Below, in pieces: positions 25,097 through 33,439 of a DNA stretch of 45,828 nucleotides (within the stretch, counting starts at the first letter, position 1; every line of letters begins with the position of its first letter). The DNA comes from Anaerolineae bacterium (GTDB taxonomy: Bacteria; Chloroflexota; Anaerolineae; Aggregatilineales; Phototrophicaceae). Location of the stretch: assembly GCA_022823945.1 (NCBI GenBank), contig JAJEBK010000038.1, positions 1 through 45,828 on the forward strand, read 5' to 3'. The notes below the pieces were generated by a model, which was given only the letters and a program-made list of their open reading frames with translations, did no database searches and was not told the origin of the DNA. The translations under genes and the position numbers were made by a program.

Positions 25097-25279
25097 TCAG
25101 CGATTCATCAGCCAGCTTGCCAACGCGACCAGCAGCAGCAGCAGCGCGCCGATCCCGGCCGACAATATCGTGATTGTCTGTTCGGCGCTGTCTGGCTCGA
25201 CAATGAAGAAGAGCAAGACAGACGCGCCCAGCACAAACACGCCCATGCGATAAAATGCTTTCAGCATCTCAGGCGTCAT
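25097..25279 (-). CDS. Small two-helix membrane protein
   Basis: Predicted 60 residues: MTPEMLKAFYRM, then a hydrophobic segment GVFVLGASVLLFFIV (about 13-27), a short acidic turn EPDSAEQ, and a second segment ILSAGIGALLLLLVALASWLM (quoted here in part only, about 38-58) ending NR. The ATG at 25279 overlaps the end of the ATPase gene by 11 bases; a second ATG at 25267 begins just after that stop. It sits 19 bases upstream of the ROK gene in the same operon. It matches no family I know; it may be an accessory subunit of the transporter. Confidence 0.6.
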   Translation of the reverse strand: MTPEMLKAFYRMGVFVLGASVLLFFIVEPDSAEQTITILSAGIGALLLLLVALASWLMNR

Positions 25280-26282
25280 GCAAGACCAACTCGTCTCCGC
25301 GTTGCAGGGGGATGCAAGCGACTTCGGAATCGACTATCGCCTGGGGTGGCAGCGCCAATTGCGGCACGGCGATATCGCAAGCGCCCGGCACATACCAGGG
25401 GCAGCGCGGATGGAAAGAACAGCCCGGCGGCAGCTCGGTCAAGCGCGGAATATCTTCGCTGCGCAGTTGGATATGTTGTTTGCTGCGCGTCTTTTGCGGG
25501 TCGGGCTCGGGAATGGCGGAAAGCAGGACTTTGGTATACGGGTGTTGTGGCGCAGCGATGATCTGTTGGGTCGCGCCGATTTCTACCAGCCTGCCCAGGT
25601 ACATCACGCCAATGCGCCCGTCCCAGGCGAAGTACTTTGCCAAGGCGAGATCGTGCGTGATGAAGACGATGGTCACATCCAGGCGGTCGCGCAAGTCCAT
25701 CATCATCTGCAGCAAGCCGATGCGGATCGAGACATCGACCATGCTAACCGATTCGTCGGCGACAATCACCGATGGCTCGGTGGTCAAAGCGCGGGCGATG
25801 CTAACGCGCTGGCGCTGCCCCCCGCTCAGCTGATGCGGATATTTGTCGACGAAGTCTTCGACCGGCGTCAGGTCGACCAGGTCGAGCAGCTCATTCACCC
25901 GATTTTCCGCGCCGCGCCGCCCATTGACCAGACGATGCGCCAACAGCGGGTAGCTCAGCATTTCGTTGACAGTCTGGGTAGGGTTGAGCGAGGCGTAGGG
26001 GTCTTGATGGATGATCTGCACGCTGCGCCGATGCCGCCGCCGTTCTGCGCCGCGCAAGTCGTCGATATCTTGCCCTTCAAAGCGGATTGTGCCGCTGCTG
26101 GGTGGCAGCAAGCCGCAAATGATCTTGCCAGTGGTGGTCTTGCCACAGCCGCTTTCGCCAACCAGACACAAGAATTCCAGCTTGTTGACGGTGAAATTGA
26201 TATCCTGCAGCACCGGGACGACCTCGCGCCCCTTTTTGAAATGCCGGTAGACGCCTTGCAATTCGATGATCGATTCTGGCAT
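25269..26282 (-). CDS. Peptide ABC transporter ATP-binding protein, DppF/OppF type
   Basis: Cytoplasmic ATPase of 337 residues. Walker A is GESGCGKTTTGK, the signature is [15 protein letters not shown], and Walker B is VIVADESVSMVDVSIR, where the usual DEP is DES. The C-terminal oligo_HPY domain has the cysteine segment CSFHPRCPWYVPGAC, seen in members with an Fe-S-like Cys motif. The start at 26282 shares a base with the TGA of the DppD-type gene (TGATG). It works as a heterodimer with that protein, and perhaps energises both permease pairs in the region. Confidence 0.94.
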   Translation of the reverse strand: MPESIIELQGVYRHFKKGREVVPVLQDINFTVNKLEFLCLVGESGCGKTTTGKIICGLLPPSSGTIRFEGQDIDDLRGAERRRHRRSVQIIHQDPYASLNPTQTVNEMLSYPLLAHRLVNGRRGAENRVNELLDLVDLTPVEDFVDKYPHQLSGGQRQRVSIARALTTEPSVIVADESVSMVDVSIRIGLLQMMMDLRDRLDVTIVFITHDLALAKYFAWDGRIGVMYLGRLVEIGATQQIIAAPQHPYTKVLLSAIPEPDPQKTRSKQHIQLRSEDIPRLTELPPGCSFHPRCPWYVPGACDIAVPQLALPPQAIVDSEVACIPLQRGDELVLHDA

Positions 26283-27304
26283 CAGACGCCTTCCTTGCGA
26301 CTGGCGAGCAGCCGATCCTTGTGCCAGCACGCCGCCAGGTGCGTTTCATCATCCAACTGCAAAAGCGGGCTTTCCAGCTGGCATTGGTCGCTGGCAAAGC
26401 TGCAGCGCGGGTGAAACTTGCAGCCACTGGGCGGCGCGATCAAATTTGGCGGCGAGCCCGGGATGCTCTGCAAGACATCCTGCGCATGCTCCAGGGTCGG
26501 CACGGATGTCAGCAATCCATAAGTATAGGGATGCAGCGAGCGGTAGAAGATTTCGTCCACCCCGCCGATTTCGACGATTTCGCCGGCGTAGACAGTGGCG
26601 ACCGTATCCGCCATTTCTGCCGCCAGTGACAAGTCGTGGCTGATGAAAATGATGCTGAAAAGCAATTGCCGCTGCATGTCGTTGAGCACATCGATGATGG
26701 CGCGCTGCGTCAAGATATCCAGCGCGGTTGTTGGCTCGTCCAGGATGACTACCTGCGGATTCAGCAGCACGCCCAGAGCCAGCAGGGTGCGCTGTTTCAT
26801 GCCGCCGCTCAGCTCGTGCGGGAATGAGTCATAAACTCGCTCGGGGTCGAGCCGCACCAGCTCCAGCAGCGAAAGCGCGCGTTTGCGGATTGCGCCTTTG
26901 TCTGTCCAGCCGTGGGCGCGAGCGGTGTCTTCAAATTGCTTGCGGATTTTCAAAACGGGATTGAAGGCATTCTGGGCACCTTGAAAGACCATCGCGCAGT
27001 CATTCCAGCGAAACGAACGCAGTTGCCGGCGGCTGAGCCCCAGCACATCTTGCACGCGGTTTTCGCGCTGGTAGAGGATCTGCCCGCTGGTGACGACGGC
27101 GTTTTTGGGCAGCTTGCGGATGAGCGCCAGGCTGATTGTTGTCTTGCCGCTGCCGCTCTCGCCGATCAAAGCCATCGCCTCGCCGCGTTTCAGTTCAAAC
27201 GAGACATGGTTGGTGGCGCGCACATCGCCGCGCTCGGTGCGGTAAACGATGGATAGGTCGTCAACGCGCAAGACAATTTCTGGCGAAAGGGCTGACATCG
27301 GCAT
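26282..27304 (-). CDS. Peptide ABC transporter ATP-binding protein, DppD/OppD type
   Basis: ATPase of 340 residues. GESGSGKTTISLALIRKLP contains Walker A, LSGGMKQRTLLALGVLLNP the signature, VVILDEPTTALDILTQ Walker B, and IFISHDLSLAAEMAD the switch His. The C-terminal oligo_HPY segment CKFHPRCSFASDQC carries paired Cys. ATG 27304 lies six bases after the TAG of the permease gene, with GGATAGGGATA as a weak ribosome-binding site; a second ATG is two codons further. Together with the DppF-type protein this is the only peptide-transport ATPase pair in the window. Confidence 0.94.
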   Translation of the reverse strand: MPMSALSPEIVLRVDDLSIVYRTERGDVRATNHVSFELKRGEAMALIGESGSGKTTISLALIRKLPKNAVVTSGQILYQRENRVQDVLGLSRRQLRSFRWNDCAMVFQGAQNAFNPVLKIRKQFEDTARAHGWTDKGAIRKRALSLLELVRLDPERVYDSFPHELSGGMKQRTLLALGVLLNPQVVILDEPTTALDILTQRAIIDVLNDMQRQLLFSIIFISHDLSLAAEMADTVATVYAGEIVEIGGVDEIFYRSLHPYTYGLLTSVPTLEHAQDVLQSIPGSPPNLIAPPSGCKFHPRCSFASDQCQLESPLLQLDDETHLAACWHKDRLLASRKEGV

Positions 27305-27309
27305 TATCC

Positions 27310-28545
27310 CTATCCGGCGCTGCGCAGGCGCGGATCAAAAACTTCTTCGACAGCGCGCGCAAACAGCACCAGACACACTTGAAACAAGGCGATCGCTAGC
27401 ACCGGCGCCAGCGCCATGGTCGCGCCATCCTGGTTGTAAAGCGTCCCGCGCGAGCGACCGAAATAGATCATCACGCCCCAGGTGTAATCGCTGATCGGCG
27501 CCAAGCCCAGCACGACCAGCCCGATCTGAAAGTACATGGCGATGGTGATGGAAAAGATCAAATTGATGAGCACATAGCTGCTCATGTTGGGCAGGATCTC
27601 GCGGAAGATGATGTGATTCATGCTCAAGCCCAGAGAGCGCGCCGCTTCTACAAAATCACGCTCGCGCAGGCTGAGCACCTGGGCACGGATGGCGCGCAGC
27701 AGAGCGGGCCAGATCAGCAAGCCGATGATCACGCCCAGGTAGAGTGTGCTGTCGAAGCGAATCATGCCAGCCAGCACCACCAACAAGATAAATTGAGGAA
27801 TTGCCAGGAATAAATTGGCCAGCGCCGTGAAGAACTTGTCCAGCAATCCGCCCGCCAGCGCCGAAAGCGATCCAAAAAAGAGCGCAATCAATGTGGCGAT
27901 GACGCCGCCAATCAGCGCGGTCAGGATGAGAATCTGTCCGCCATGCACCATGTGCGAGGCGATATCGCGGCCCTGCGTGTCTGTGCCCAGCAGATGCGGA
28001 TAACCCAACGCGGGATTGGAGATGATGATATTGTCCTGGAATAGCTGGCGCAGCTCTGCATCTTCTTGCTTGACGATTGCCTGGTTGACGGTCTTGGAGA
28101 AAATCAGCAAGCCGTCGATCTCTTTGTTGGCGAGGTCGGTCAGCGCAGCGTGAATGCCTGGACCCTGGCGGCGGCTCGTCCAGCGATATGTCTCGACTGT
28201 GAGCGTGTCGCGCCAGGGCTCGATGAAGCTGGGACCGCCAGTTTGGTCGACGACGCCGACAGTCTTGCCCGCCAGCGCCTCCAGGCTGTCCCATTGTGGG
28301 TTGTCGCGGTGCACAGCCAGCTGAATGCGCGAACCGATTGGTCCGGTAATCTGATCCAGCTTCGGTTCATTGTCGAACTCCACAAAGTTGGGCATGATGA
28401 AAGTGACGAAGAAATAGAGCAGCAACCCTAGGAAGCCGACAAAGCCCGGCTTGTTCGCGCTCAAGCGGCGCACGAAACGAACCAGCCCGCGCAGCAAATC
28501 CAGCGGCAGCGACACGAGCGCTTCCAGCATTGGCGAACCCGCCAC
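27310..28545 (-). CDS. Peptide ABC transporter permease, OppC type (set 2), with a binding-protein-like insertion
   Basis: Permease of 411 residues, roughly 110 longer than usual. The start is taken as GTG 28545, because GGGGAGAAG precedes it by about six bases; ATG 28530 is an alternative. After the first helix (FVGFLGLLLYFFVTFIM, about 35-51) comes an extracytoplasmic insertion (about 57-172) with DSLEALAGKTVGVVDQTGG and DLANKEIDGLLI. This pattern looks like a lobe of a family-3 solute-binding protein. The normal family features follow: GTDTQGRDIASHM, the helices, and the EAA loop EAARSLGLSMNHIIFREILP. Two bases separate it from the OppB-type gene. Confidence 0.88.
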   Translation of the reverse strand: MAGSPMLEALVSLPLDLLRGLVRFVRRLSANKPGFVGFLGLLLYFFVTFIMPNFVEFDNEPKLDQITGPIGSRIQLAVHRDNPQWDSLEALAGKTVGVVDQTGGPSFIEPWRDTLTVETYRWTSRRQGPGIHAALTDLANKEIDGLLIFSKTVNQAIVKQEDAELRQLFQDNIIISNPALGYPHLLGTDTQGRDIASHMVHGGQILILTALIGGVIATLIALFFGSLSALAGGLLDKFFTALANLFLAIPQFILLVVLAGMIRFDSTLYLGVIIGLLIWPALLRAIRAQVLSLRERDFVEAARSLGLSMNHIIFREILPNMSSYVLINLIFSITIAMYFQIGLVVLGLAPISDYTWGVMIYFGRSRGTLYNQDGATMALAPVLAIALFQVCLVLFARAVEEVFDPRLRSAG

Positions 28546-28547
28546 GA

Positions 28548-29633
28548 TTACTTCTCCCCCGAAACGCGCACGCGCGGATCCAGCAAGCCATAGGTCAAGT
28601 CGGCGAACAGGTTGGAGAAGACGATTGCCGCCGTCAGCAAGAGCACGACGCCTTGCAAGGAGGTATAGTCGCGCACGGTGATCGACTGGAACAGGTGATG
28701 GCCGATGCCCCAATAGACGAATATCTCTTCCACCACGACGCCGCTGGACAGCACAAAGCCGATGCTGATAGTCAGCTGCGTGAACAGGGGCAGCGCGGCA
28801 TTGCGCCCGACATAAGAACTGATTACTGTGCGCTCCTTCAGCCCGCGCGCCTCGGCGACATTGACATAATCTTCGTTGAGCACGCCGGTCGTGCTGCTCT
28901 TCATGCTGAGCATCCAGGTGCCCAGGATGGCGATGACATAAGTGAAGACGGGCAAGGCGGCATGTTCCAGCGCGCTGAGGATGAACTCTGCGTTCAAGCC
29001 CGGCGTGAGACCGGCGTCATAGGTGCCGCGCAGCGCGCCGATATCAAACCAGCGCCAGGCGATGCCGGGCACGATGATGATCAGCAAGCCCCAAATATAG
29101 TTGGGCACGCCAGTCGAAAAAGAACTGAAGAAAGAAAGGATGTGGTCCAGCTTTGAACCGCGATAGTAGGCCATGGGCATGCCAGCGAAGATGCCCAGTA
29201 CAAAGCTGATGAGTAGGCCAGTGCCGACAGCGAAGACCGTCCAGGGCAAGAAGCGGGCGATTTCATCAATGACCTTGGTGCCCGGCGATGTGATGGATGT
29301 GCCCAGATCCAGGCGCAGCAGGTCGCCCAGCCATTGAAAATACTGGTCGAGGGTCGTGGCGTCGCTGTCGATATTGAAGCTGGCGGCCACGCGGTCATAG
29401 GCTTCTTGGTACGAAACGCCCTCGGCAGTCAGAATCTGCTCTATGAGCACATCCAGTGGGTTGCCCGGCATCAGCCGCACCAGGGCGAATGTAAAAGTCA
29501 TCACCGCCCAGATTGTGATGATGGCGATGAGAAAAACTCGTGCTGTGTAATTGTTGTAGACGTTTGAGGCAATATCGTAGAGCCTGTCGGACAAGGTCAA
29601 GTGCGCTCTGGATTGCTGCTGGTGATGTGCCAT
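28548..29633 (-). CDS. Peptide ABC transporter permease, DppB/OppB type (set 2)
   Basis: Permease of 361 residues. It has a first helix VFLIAIITIWAVMTFTFALVRLMPGNP in usual context, the EAA loop NVAEARGLKERTVISSYVGRN and the C-terminus LTYGLLDPRVRVSGEK. The start is ATG 29633 after TTGGAGG; a TTG at 29648 lies upstream of that site and is rejected. Its first periplasmic loop lacks the acidic calcium-like loops of the set 1 permease, so the two are not recent duplicates. It lies 82 bases downstream of the set 2 binding protein, with a hairpin in the gap. Confidence 0.93.
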   Translation of the reverse strand: MAHHQQQSRAHLTLSDRLYDIASNVYNNYTARVFLIAIITIWAVMTFTFALVRLMPGNPLDVLIEQILTAEGVSYQEAYDRVAASFNIDSDATTLDQYFQWLGDLLRLDLGTSITSPGTKVIDEIARFLPWTVFAVGTGLLISFVLGIFAGMPMAYYRGSKLDHILSFFSSFSTGVPNYIWGLLIIIVPGIAWRWFDIGALRGTYDAGLTPGLNAEFILSALEHAALPVFTYVIAILGTWMLSMKSSTTGVLNEDYVNVAEARGLKERTVISSYVGRNAALPLFTQLTISIGFVLSSGVVVEEIFVYWGIGHHLFQSITVRDYTSLQGVVLLLTAAIVFSNLFADLTYGLLDPRVRVSGEK

Positions 29634-29655
29634 GCCGGGAGCCTCCAAGAGGGAG

Positions 29656-29682
29656 TGGGGGCGGGCAGTACACCCACCCCCA
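29656..29682 (-). other. Hairpin between binding-protein and permease genes (set 2)
   Basis: On the minus strand TGGGGGTGGG, a seven-base loop and CCCGCCCCCA form a ten-pair stem with one G-U pair. No T-run follows, and TTGGAGG for the next gene lies shortly after. It is in the same position as the stem of set 1 and could stabilise the binding-protein message or reduce read-through. Confidence 0.5.
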
Positions 29683-29715
29683 ATGTTGCAGGCTGATAAA
29701 CAGCTTGCGGTGGAG

Positions 29716-31443
29716 CTACATGTCCGCCGGCGCGGTTACGCCTGTCAGGATCAGGTAGGTCATCCAGTTGTCTGCGCCGCCGCCGAAGTTGGCGAAGACG
29801 GAGTCGCTGGAATCGGGCACCATGATGAAGTTGCGGTTCAGCGCGTTGTTGGTATAGCGCTCCCACAGCGGGATAGCGGGCAGCAACTCGTTGTAGGAGA
29901 TGGCAAGCTGCGAAACCAGGCTGGCTTGCTCCATGGCGTCTGTCCCTTGCGAGCTGGCGTTGGACACATCAAATACATTGATCATGCCGCCGCTGTAGCT
30001 GACATTGTTGTCGAAGTTCATGCCAGCGCCAGCGCCTTCGCCCGCTACCTCGCCTTGACCATTGTAGCGGTTGTAGGCTTGCAGGTAGCTGCGCCCGGGG
30101 ATAGGATCGCCCAGGCCCCAGTTGCGGATGGCCATCTCGAAGTTGCTCGAATAGATATCCTGCGGGTGCTGCTGGAACTGCACGCCGCGCGCCGTGATAT
30201 CAAAGCCGAAGTCATTCAGCTGCGCCGTGGCGTTTTCTGCGGCTGCCGACCAGTCCGCATATTCCTGCGGGAAGGTCAACTCGAATGCCAGCGCATCGCC
30301 GTTGTCATCCATCCAGTTGCCCATGTCGTCGCGGCTGAAACCGGCGCTCATCAGCAACTCTTCGGCTTTCATCAGATCGTGGTCATAGGTGTTGAGCATG
30401 TCCAGGGTGTCATCGCTCAGCCAGGCTTCGGACAAACCGTCGCTCATGCCTGTCATGTATTCGACCGCCACGCCCGATTCGCCCAGACTGACGAAGCCAT
30501 TTTGTATGCGGTCAATCGCATAGGCGATCGCCTGGCGAACCTCGACCATGTTCAGCGGATAGACATCGTGGTTGACATACAAGCCAGGACCATTGTTCAT
30601 GCCCGAACGCACAATGTCGATGCCGCGGTTGGCGAAGTCTTCTTCGGTTGTGGGCGGGATGCCATGCGTGATGTAATGCAGTTCGGCATTGGCGACCAGC
30701 GGCGTAACCACTTCGGTCTCGCCATTCCACATTTGCACCATGTCATAGTTCTGAATGTCGCCAGCGAAGCCACCGGGGTTGAGCTCGAGCATCAGGCTGG
30801 CTTCGGTGATGGTGTCGGGCAGGATGGTGTAGGGACCGCCAGAGACCGGCGATTCGGGGCGGAACTCGGTCAATTCTTGCAGCAGGTCATTCCAGCCGTC
30901 GTCATCGGGGCTCATCATGGCGGCGCGGTCGGCGATATCGCCAAAGACGCTGGCGGGGCGCAGGTTGGTTGTCAGGATGATGCGCTCAGCCAGGCTGGAC
31001 GGCGCGCTCATGTGGAATTTGACGGTGTAATCATCGACTTTCTCGATGCCAGTCATATTCGCCCAAACAGCATCGCCACGCAGGCGGAAGATGTTGAATG
31101 TCGCCATCACATCGTCAGCGGTGATATGGCTGCCATCGCTCCAGCTATAGCCTTCCGCGACCTTGATGACATAGTTGCCGTCATCATCCCAGCCAAATTC
31201 CTCGGCGACCATGCCCGCATATTCGCCAGTAGCCCACATCAGCACAGCCAATGGCGGTTCGTGCAAGTCCATGTATTGTCCCAGGGTGATGCCGCCAGAA
31301 GCGAAAGTGTTGAAGTGGCCGGTCGGCGGAACCTGGTAAGGCCAAGCGACGCTGAGGGTTTCTCCCTCAGCCTGCACAGGCGCAAATGCCAGCATGCCCA
31401 AGGCGCAGAGCAAGGCTGACACGAGCAGAAATCGTTTAATCAT
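29716..31443 (-). CDS. Family-5 oligopeptide-binding protein (set 2)
   Basis: Exported binding protein of 575 residues. The signal peptide MIKRFLLVSALLCALGMLAF ends near PVQA-EGE; there is no lipobox. YVIKVAEGYSWSDGSHITADDV and VRQAIAYAIDRIQNG are SBP_bac_5 features. GGAGGT nine bases before ATG 31443 sets the start. The sequence differs clearly from the set 1 protein, so the two should bind different ligands. It is the first gene of an apparent eight-gene operon: SBP, two permeases, two ATPases, small membrane protein, ROK kinase and M81 peptidase. Confidence 0.93.
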   Translation of the reverse strand: MIKRFLLVSALLCALGMLAFAPVQAEGETLSVAWPYQVPPTGHFNTFASGGITLGQYMDLHEPPLAVLMWATGEYAGMVAEEFGWDDDGNYVIKVAEGYSWSDGSHITADDVMATFNIFRLRGDAVWANMTGIEKVDDYTVKFHMSAPSSLAERIILTTNLRPASVFGDIADRAAMMSPDDDGWNDLLQELTEFRPESPVSGGPYTILPDTITEASLMLELNPGGFAGDIQNYDMVQMWNGETEVVTPLVANAELHYITHGIPPTTEEDFANRGIDIVRSGMNNGPGLYVNHDVYPLNMVEVRQAIAYAIDRIQNGFVSLGESGVAVEYMTGMSDGLSEAWLSDDTLDMLNTYDHDLMKAEELLMSAGFSRDDMGNWMDDNGDALAFELTFPQEYADWSAAAENATAQLNDFGFDITARGVQFQQHPQDIYSSNFEMAIRNWGLGDPIPGRSYLQAYNRYNGQGEVAGEGAGAGMNFDNNVSYSGGMINVFDVSNASSQGTDAMEQASLVSQLAISYNELLPAIPLWERYTNNALNRNFIMVPDSSDSVFANFGGGADNWMTYLILTGVTAPADM

Positions 31444-31501
31444 GAGTAGTACCTCCGTAGATTGATACATCGCAGCGATTCAATGGATGTTGCCAAAATC
31501 T

Positions 31502-31529
31502 AGTCTACTACGAATGTCTGATAATTCAA
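31502..31529 (-). promoter_or_regulatory. Promoter of the set 2 peptide-uptake operon
   Basis: On the minus strand TTGAAT (31524-31529), 16 bases and TAGACT (31502-31507). Transcription would begin near 31495, giving a leader of about 50 bases to ATG 31443. The -35 ends eight bases from the flank of the MITE-like element at 31537. Confidence 0.5.
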
Positions 31530-31536
31530 GTGATGG

Positions 31537-31915
31537 CGATTTTGCGGCCAGGGCAATCATCGCATCACCTTGGTTTTTTGCCACAGAGACACAGAAGTCA
31601 CAGAGGTTGGCTTGACAAGACAGAACAATTCGGGATCCTCGTTGCAATGCGAGCGACCTGTCAGTCACGCAAAGTTAAATTGAACGCTTTTCTCTGTGTT
31701 CTCAGTAAACGCAAGAAAGTAATACAAAAAAATGAACCACCAAGTACACCGAGAGAAAAGCAAGGGTTTGCCTCTGTGCCTCTGTGGCAAATTGTTGTTT
31801 CACGACTTACTCGCGCTTACTTCTGTGCTCTCTACAATCTCTGTGTTGAGTTTTGTTTACTTCGGCGCTGTCCTAGCGAGATTATGTTTTGATGCGATTG
31901 TCCCGATTTTGCGGC
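31537..31915. mobile_element. MITE-like element, copy 2, with 12-bp flanking direct repeats
   Basis: CGATTTTGCGGC stands at 31537-31548 and 31904-31915. The element between them begins CAGGGCAATCATCGCAT and ends TTTTGATGCGATTGTCC, the same ends as copy 1 but in another target. The interior matches copy 1 at both sides (GCCACAGAG..., GTTGCAATG, AAAGTTAAATTGAA, TGTGTTGAGTTTTGTTTAC) but carries about 125 extra bases, which include a second unit GCCTCTGTGGCAAA inverted relative to the first. No open frame of interest is present. It lies between the divergent set 2 operon and the Gfo gene. Confidence 0.75.
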
Positions 31916-32049
31916 GAAGGGACGGGAATGGATAGAGCATTCGCGCGGATGCCAGACGGCGACTTGATGGCCAAGAACTTTCTCGCCAGCCGGGCATAAT
32001 GCAGTAGAATGTGGGCGCGCGCGGGCTACACACAAGGAGAGAAGCGAAT

Positions 32050-33336
32050 ATGGCAGCAATCAAGACAATCGTGGTTGGCGCTGGTGGACGCGGCAATGCC
32101 TATGGGCAATTCGCGCTGGAGCATCCGCACGAGGTCAATGTCGTCGGCGTGGCCGAACCCGACCCGATCCGCCGCGAGCGGTTTGTGCGCCTGCACGATA
32201 TTGCGCCTGATATGGTCTTTGACGATTGGCGGTCTGTGCTGGCTGCGGGGGAACGACTGGCGCCAACCATCATCAATACCACGATGGATCGCGTGCATTA
32301 CGAGTCGACGCTGCAGATGCTGGATGCCGGTTATGATGTGCTGCTGGAAAAGCCGATGACGCCGGTGCTGGCAGAGAATGTGCGGCTGGTGCAAAAGGCT
32401 GAAGCCAGCGGGCGCTTGCTGCAAGTCTGCCATGTCTTGCGCTATACGCGGTTTTGGCAGGCGCTGCGGCAGGTTGTGCAATCGGGTCGGCTGGGGCGCA
32501 TCATCAGCGTGACCCACCGCGAGAACCTGGCTTATCATCACATGGCGCACAGTTTTGTGCGTGGCAACTGGCGCAACGAAGCCACTTCGGGACCGATGAT
32601 TTTGTCCAAGTGCTGCCATGACTTTGATATTCTGCTGTGGATTTTGCGTCGACAAGTGGTCTACCTCAATTCATTTGGCAGCCTTTCGTACTTCCGCCCC
32701 GAAAACGCGCCAGAAGGCGCAACCATGCGCTGCACCGATGGCTGTTCCGCCGTCGATACCTGCAAGTACGAGGCGACCAAACGGTATGCGCGCGATGGCA
32801 CGGGCTGGCCGCAAAATGCTGTCACCTGGGTGCCCAGCAAAGAAGCTCGCCTGCAAGAGCTCAAAACAGGCTGGTATGGCCGCTGCGTTTATTTCTGCGA
32901 CAACGATGTGGTCGATCATCAGTCCGTCAACATGGAGATGGATGATGGCGCAACCGTCACGCTGGTCATGAATGGCCAGAGCGATATCGAGGGGCGCAGC
33001 ATGCGCTGGGATGGCAGCAAAGCCACCCTGATTGGCAGGTTCACCGAGCGCGGCAATGAAATGACTGTGCACGATCATCTGACCGGCGCGGTGGAGCATG
33101 TGCCCAATATCAGCAACGCAGGTGGCGGACACGGCGGCGGCGACCAGGGCATCATGCGCAGCTTCGTCAACGCCCTGCGCGGCACGCCGGACGACAGCGT
33201 CACCACCGCGCGCGAGTCGCTGGAAAGCCACTTGCTGGCTTTTGCAGCCGAAGAATCGCGCAAGGACAAATCGGTGGTTTATATGCCGGAGTTTCGCCAG
33301 CGGCTCGAGCAACTGACCAGCCACGCAACCGCCTAA
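32050..33336 (+). CDS. Gfo/Idh/MocA family oxidoreductase with cysteine segment
   Basis: NAD(P)-dependent oxidoreductase of 428 residues, longer than the copy at 2242-3222. The Rossmann start reads KTIVVGAGGRGNAYGQFAL, and LLEKPMTPVLAENV carries the catalytic Lys. In the C-terminal half MRCTDGCSAVDTCKYEATKRY has three Cys, a feature of a subset of this family involved in sugar catabolism. Its role in metal binding is not established here. AAGGAG precedes ATG 32050. It stands alone on its strand, divergent from the peptide-uptake operon; no clear promoter hexamers were found between 31916 and 32049. Confidence 0.9.
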   Translation: MAAIKTIVVGAGGRGNAYGQFALEHPHEVNVVGVAEPDPIRRERFVRLHDIAPDMVFDDWRSVLAAGERLAPTIINTTMDRVHYESTLQMLDAGYDVLLEKPMTPVLAENVRLVQKAEASGRLLQVCHVLRYTRFWQALRQVVQSGRLGRIISVTHRENLAYHHMAHSFVRGNWRNEATSGPMILSKCCHDFDILLWILRRQVVYLNSFGSLSYFRPENAPEGATMRCTDGCSAVDTCKYEATKRYARDGTGWPQNAVTWVPSKEARLQELKTGWYGRCVYFCDNDVVDHQSVNMEMDDGATVTLVMNGQSDIEGRSMRWDGSKATLIGRFTERGNEMTVHDHLTGAVEHVPNISNAGGGHGGGDQGIMRSFVNALRGTPDDSVTTARESLESHLLAFAAEESRKDKSVVYMPEFRQRLEQLTSHATA

Positions 33337-33359
33337 AGCCAGCGCGATGGCGACAAAAG

Positions 33360-33431
33360 CACCCCCGACAGGATTCGAACCTGTGCGCCTGGTTCCGGAA
33401 ACCAGCGCTCTATCCCCTGAGCTACGGGGGC
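33360..33431 (-). tRNA. tRNA-Arg (anticodon CCG)
   Basis: Reading the minus strand from 33431, the cloverleaf is complete. Acceptor GCCCCCG pairs with CGGGGGT (first pair G-U), D arm GCTC/GAGC, anticodon stem CTGGT/ACCAG with loop TTCCGGA (anticodon CCG, codon CGG), four-base variable loop, and T arm ACAGG-TTCGAAT-CCTGT. G is the discriminator, CCA is not encoded, and CTTTT follows directly as a likely terminator. 72 nucleotides by my count. Confidence 0.95.
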
Positions 33432-33439
33432 AATCTGCT

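Noticed and set aside
29632..31419. A 595-codon plus-strand open frame opposite the set 2 binding protein
   Set aside because: It is the antisense shadow of a well-supported SBP gene with signal peptide and ribosome-binding site. Its protein has no recognisable domain and is His/Val/Asp-rich in the way antisense frames of GC-rich genes are.
33347..33439. N-terminal extension of the lipoprotein through the tRNA
   Set aside because: It would translate the antisense of tRNA-Arg (APPTGFEPVRLVPETSAL-type peptide), a well-known artefact; the lipobox-containing start at 33440 is better.
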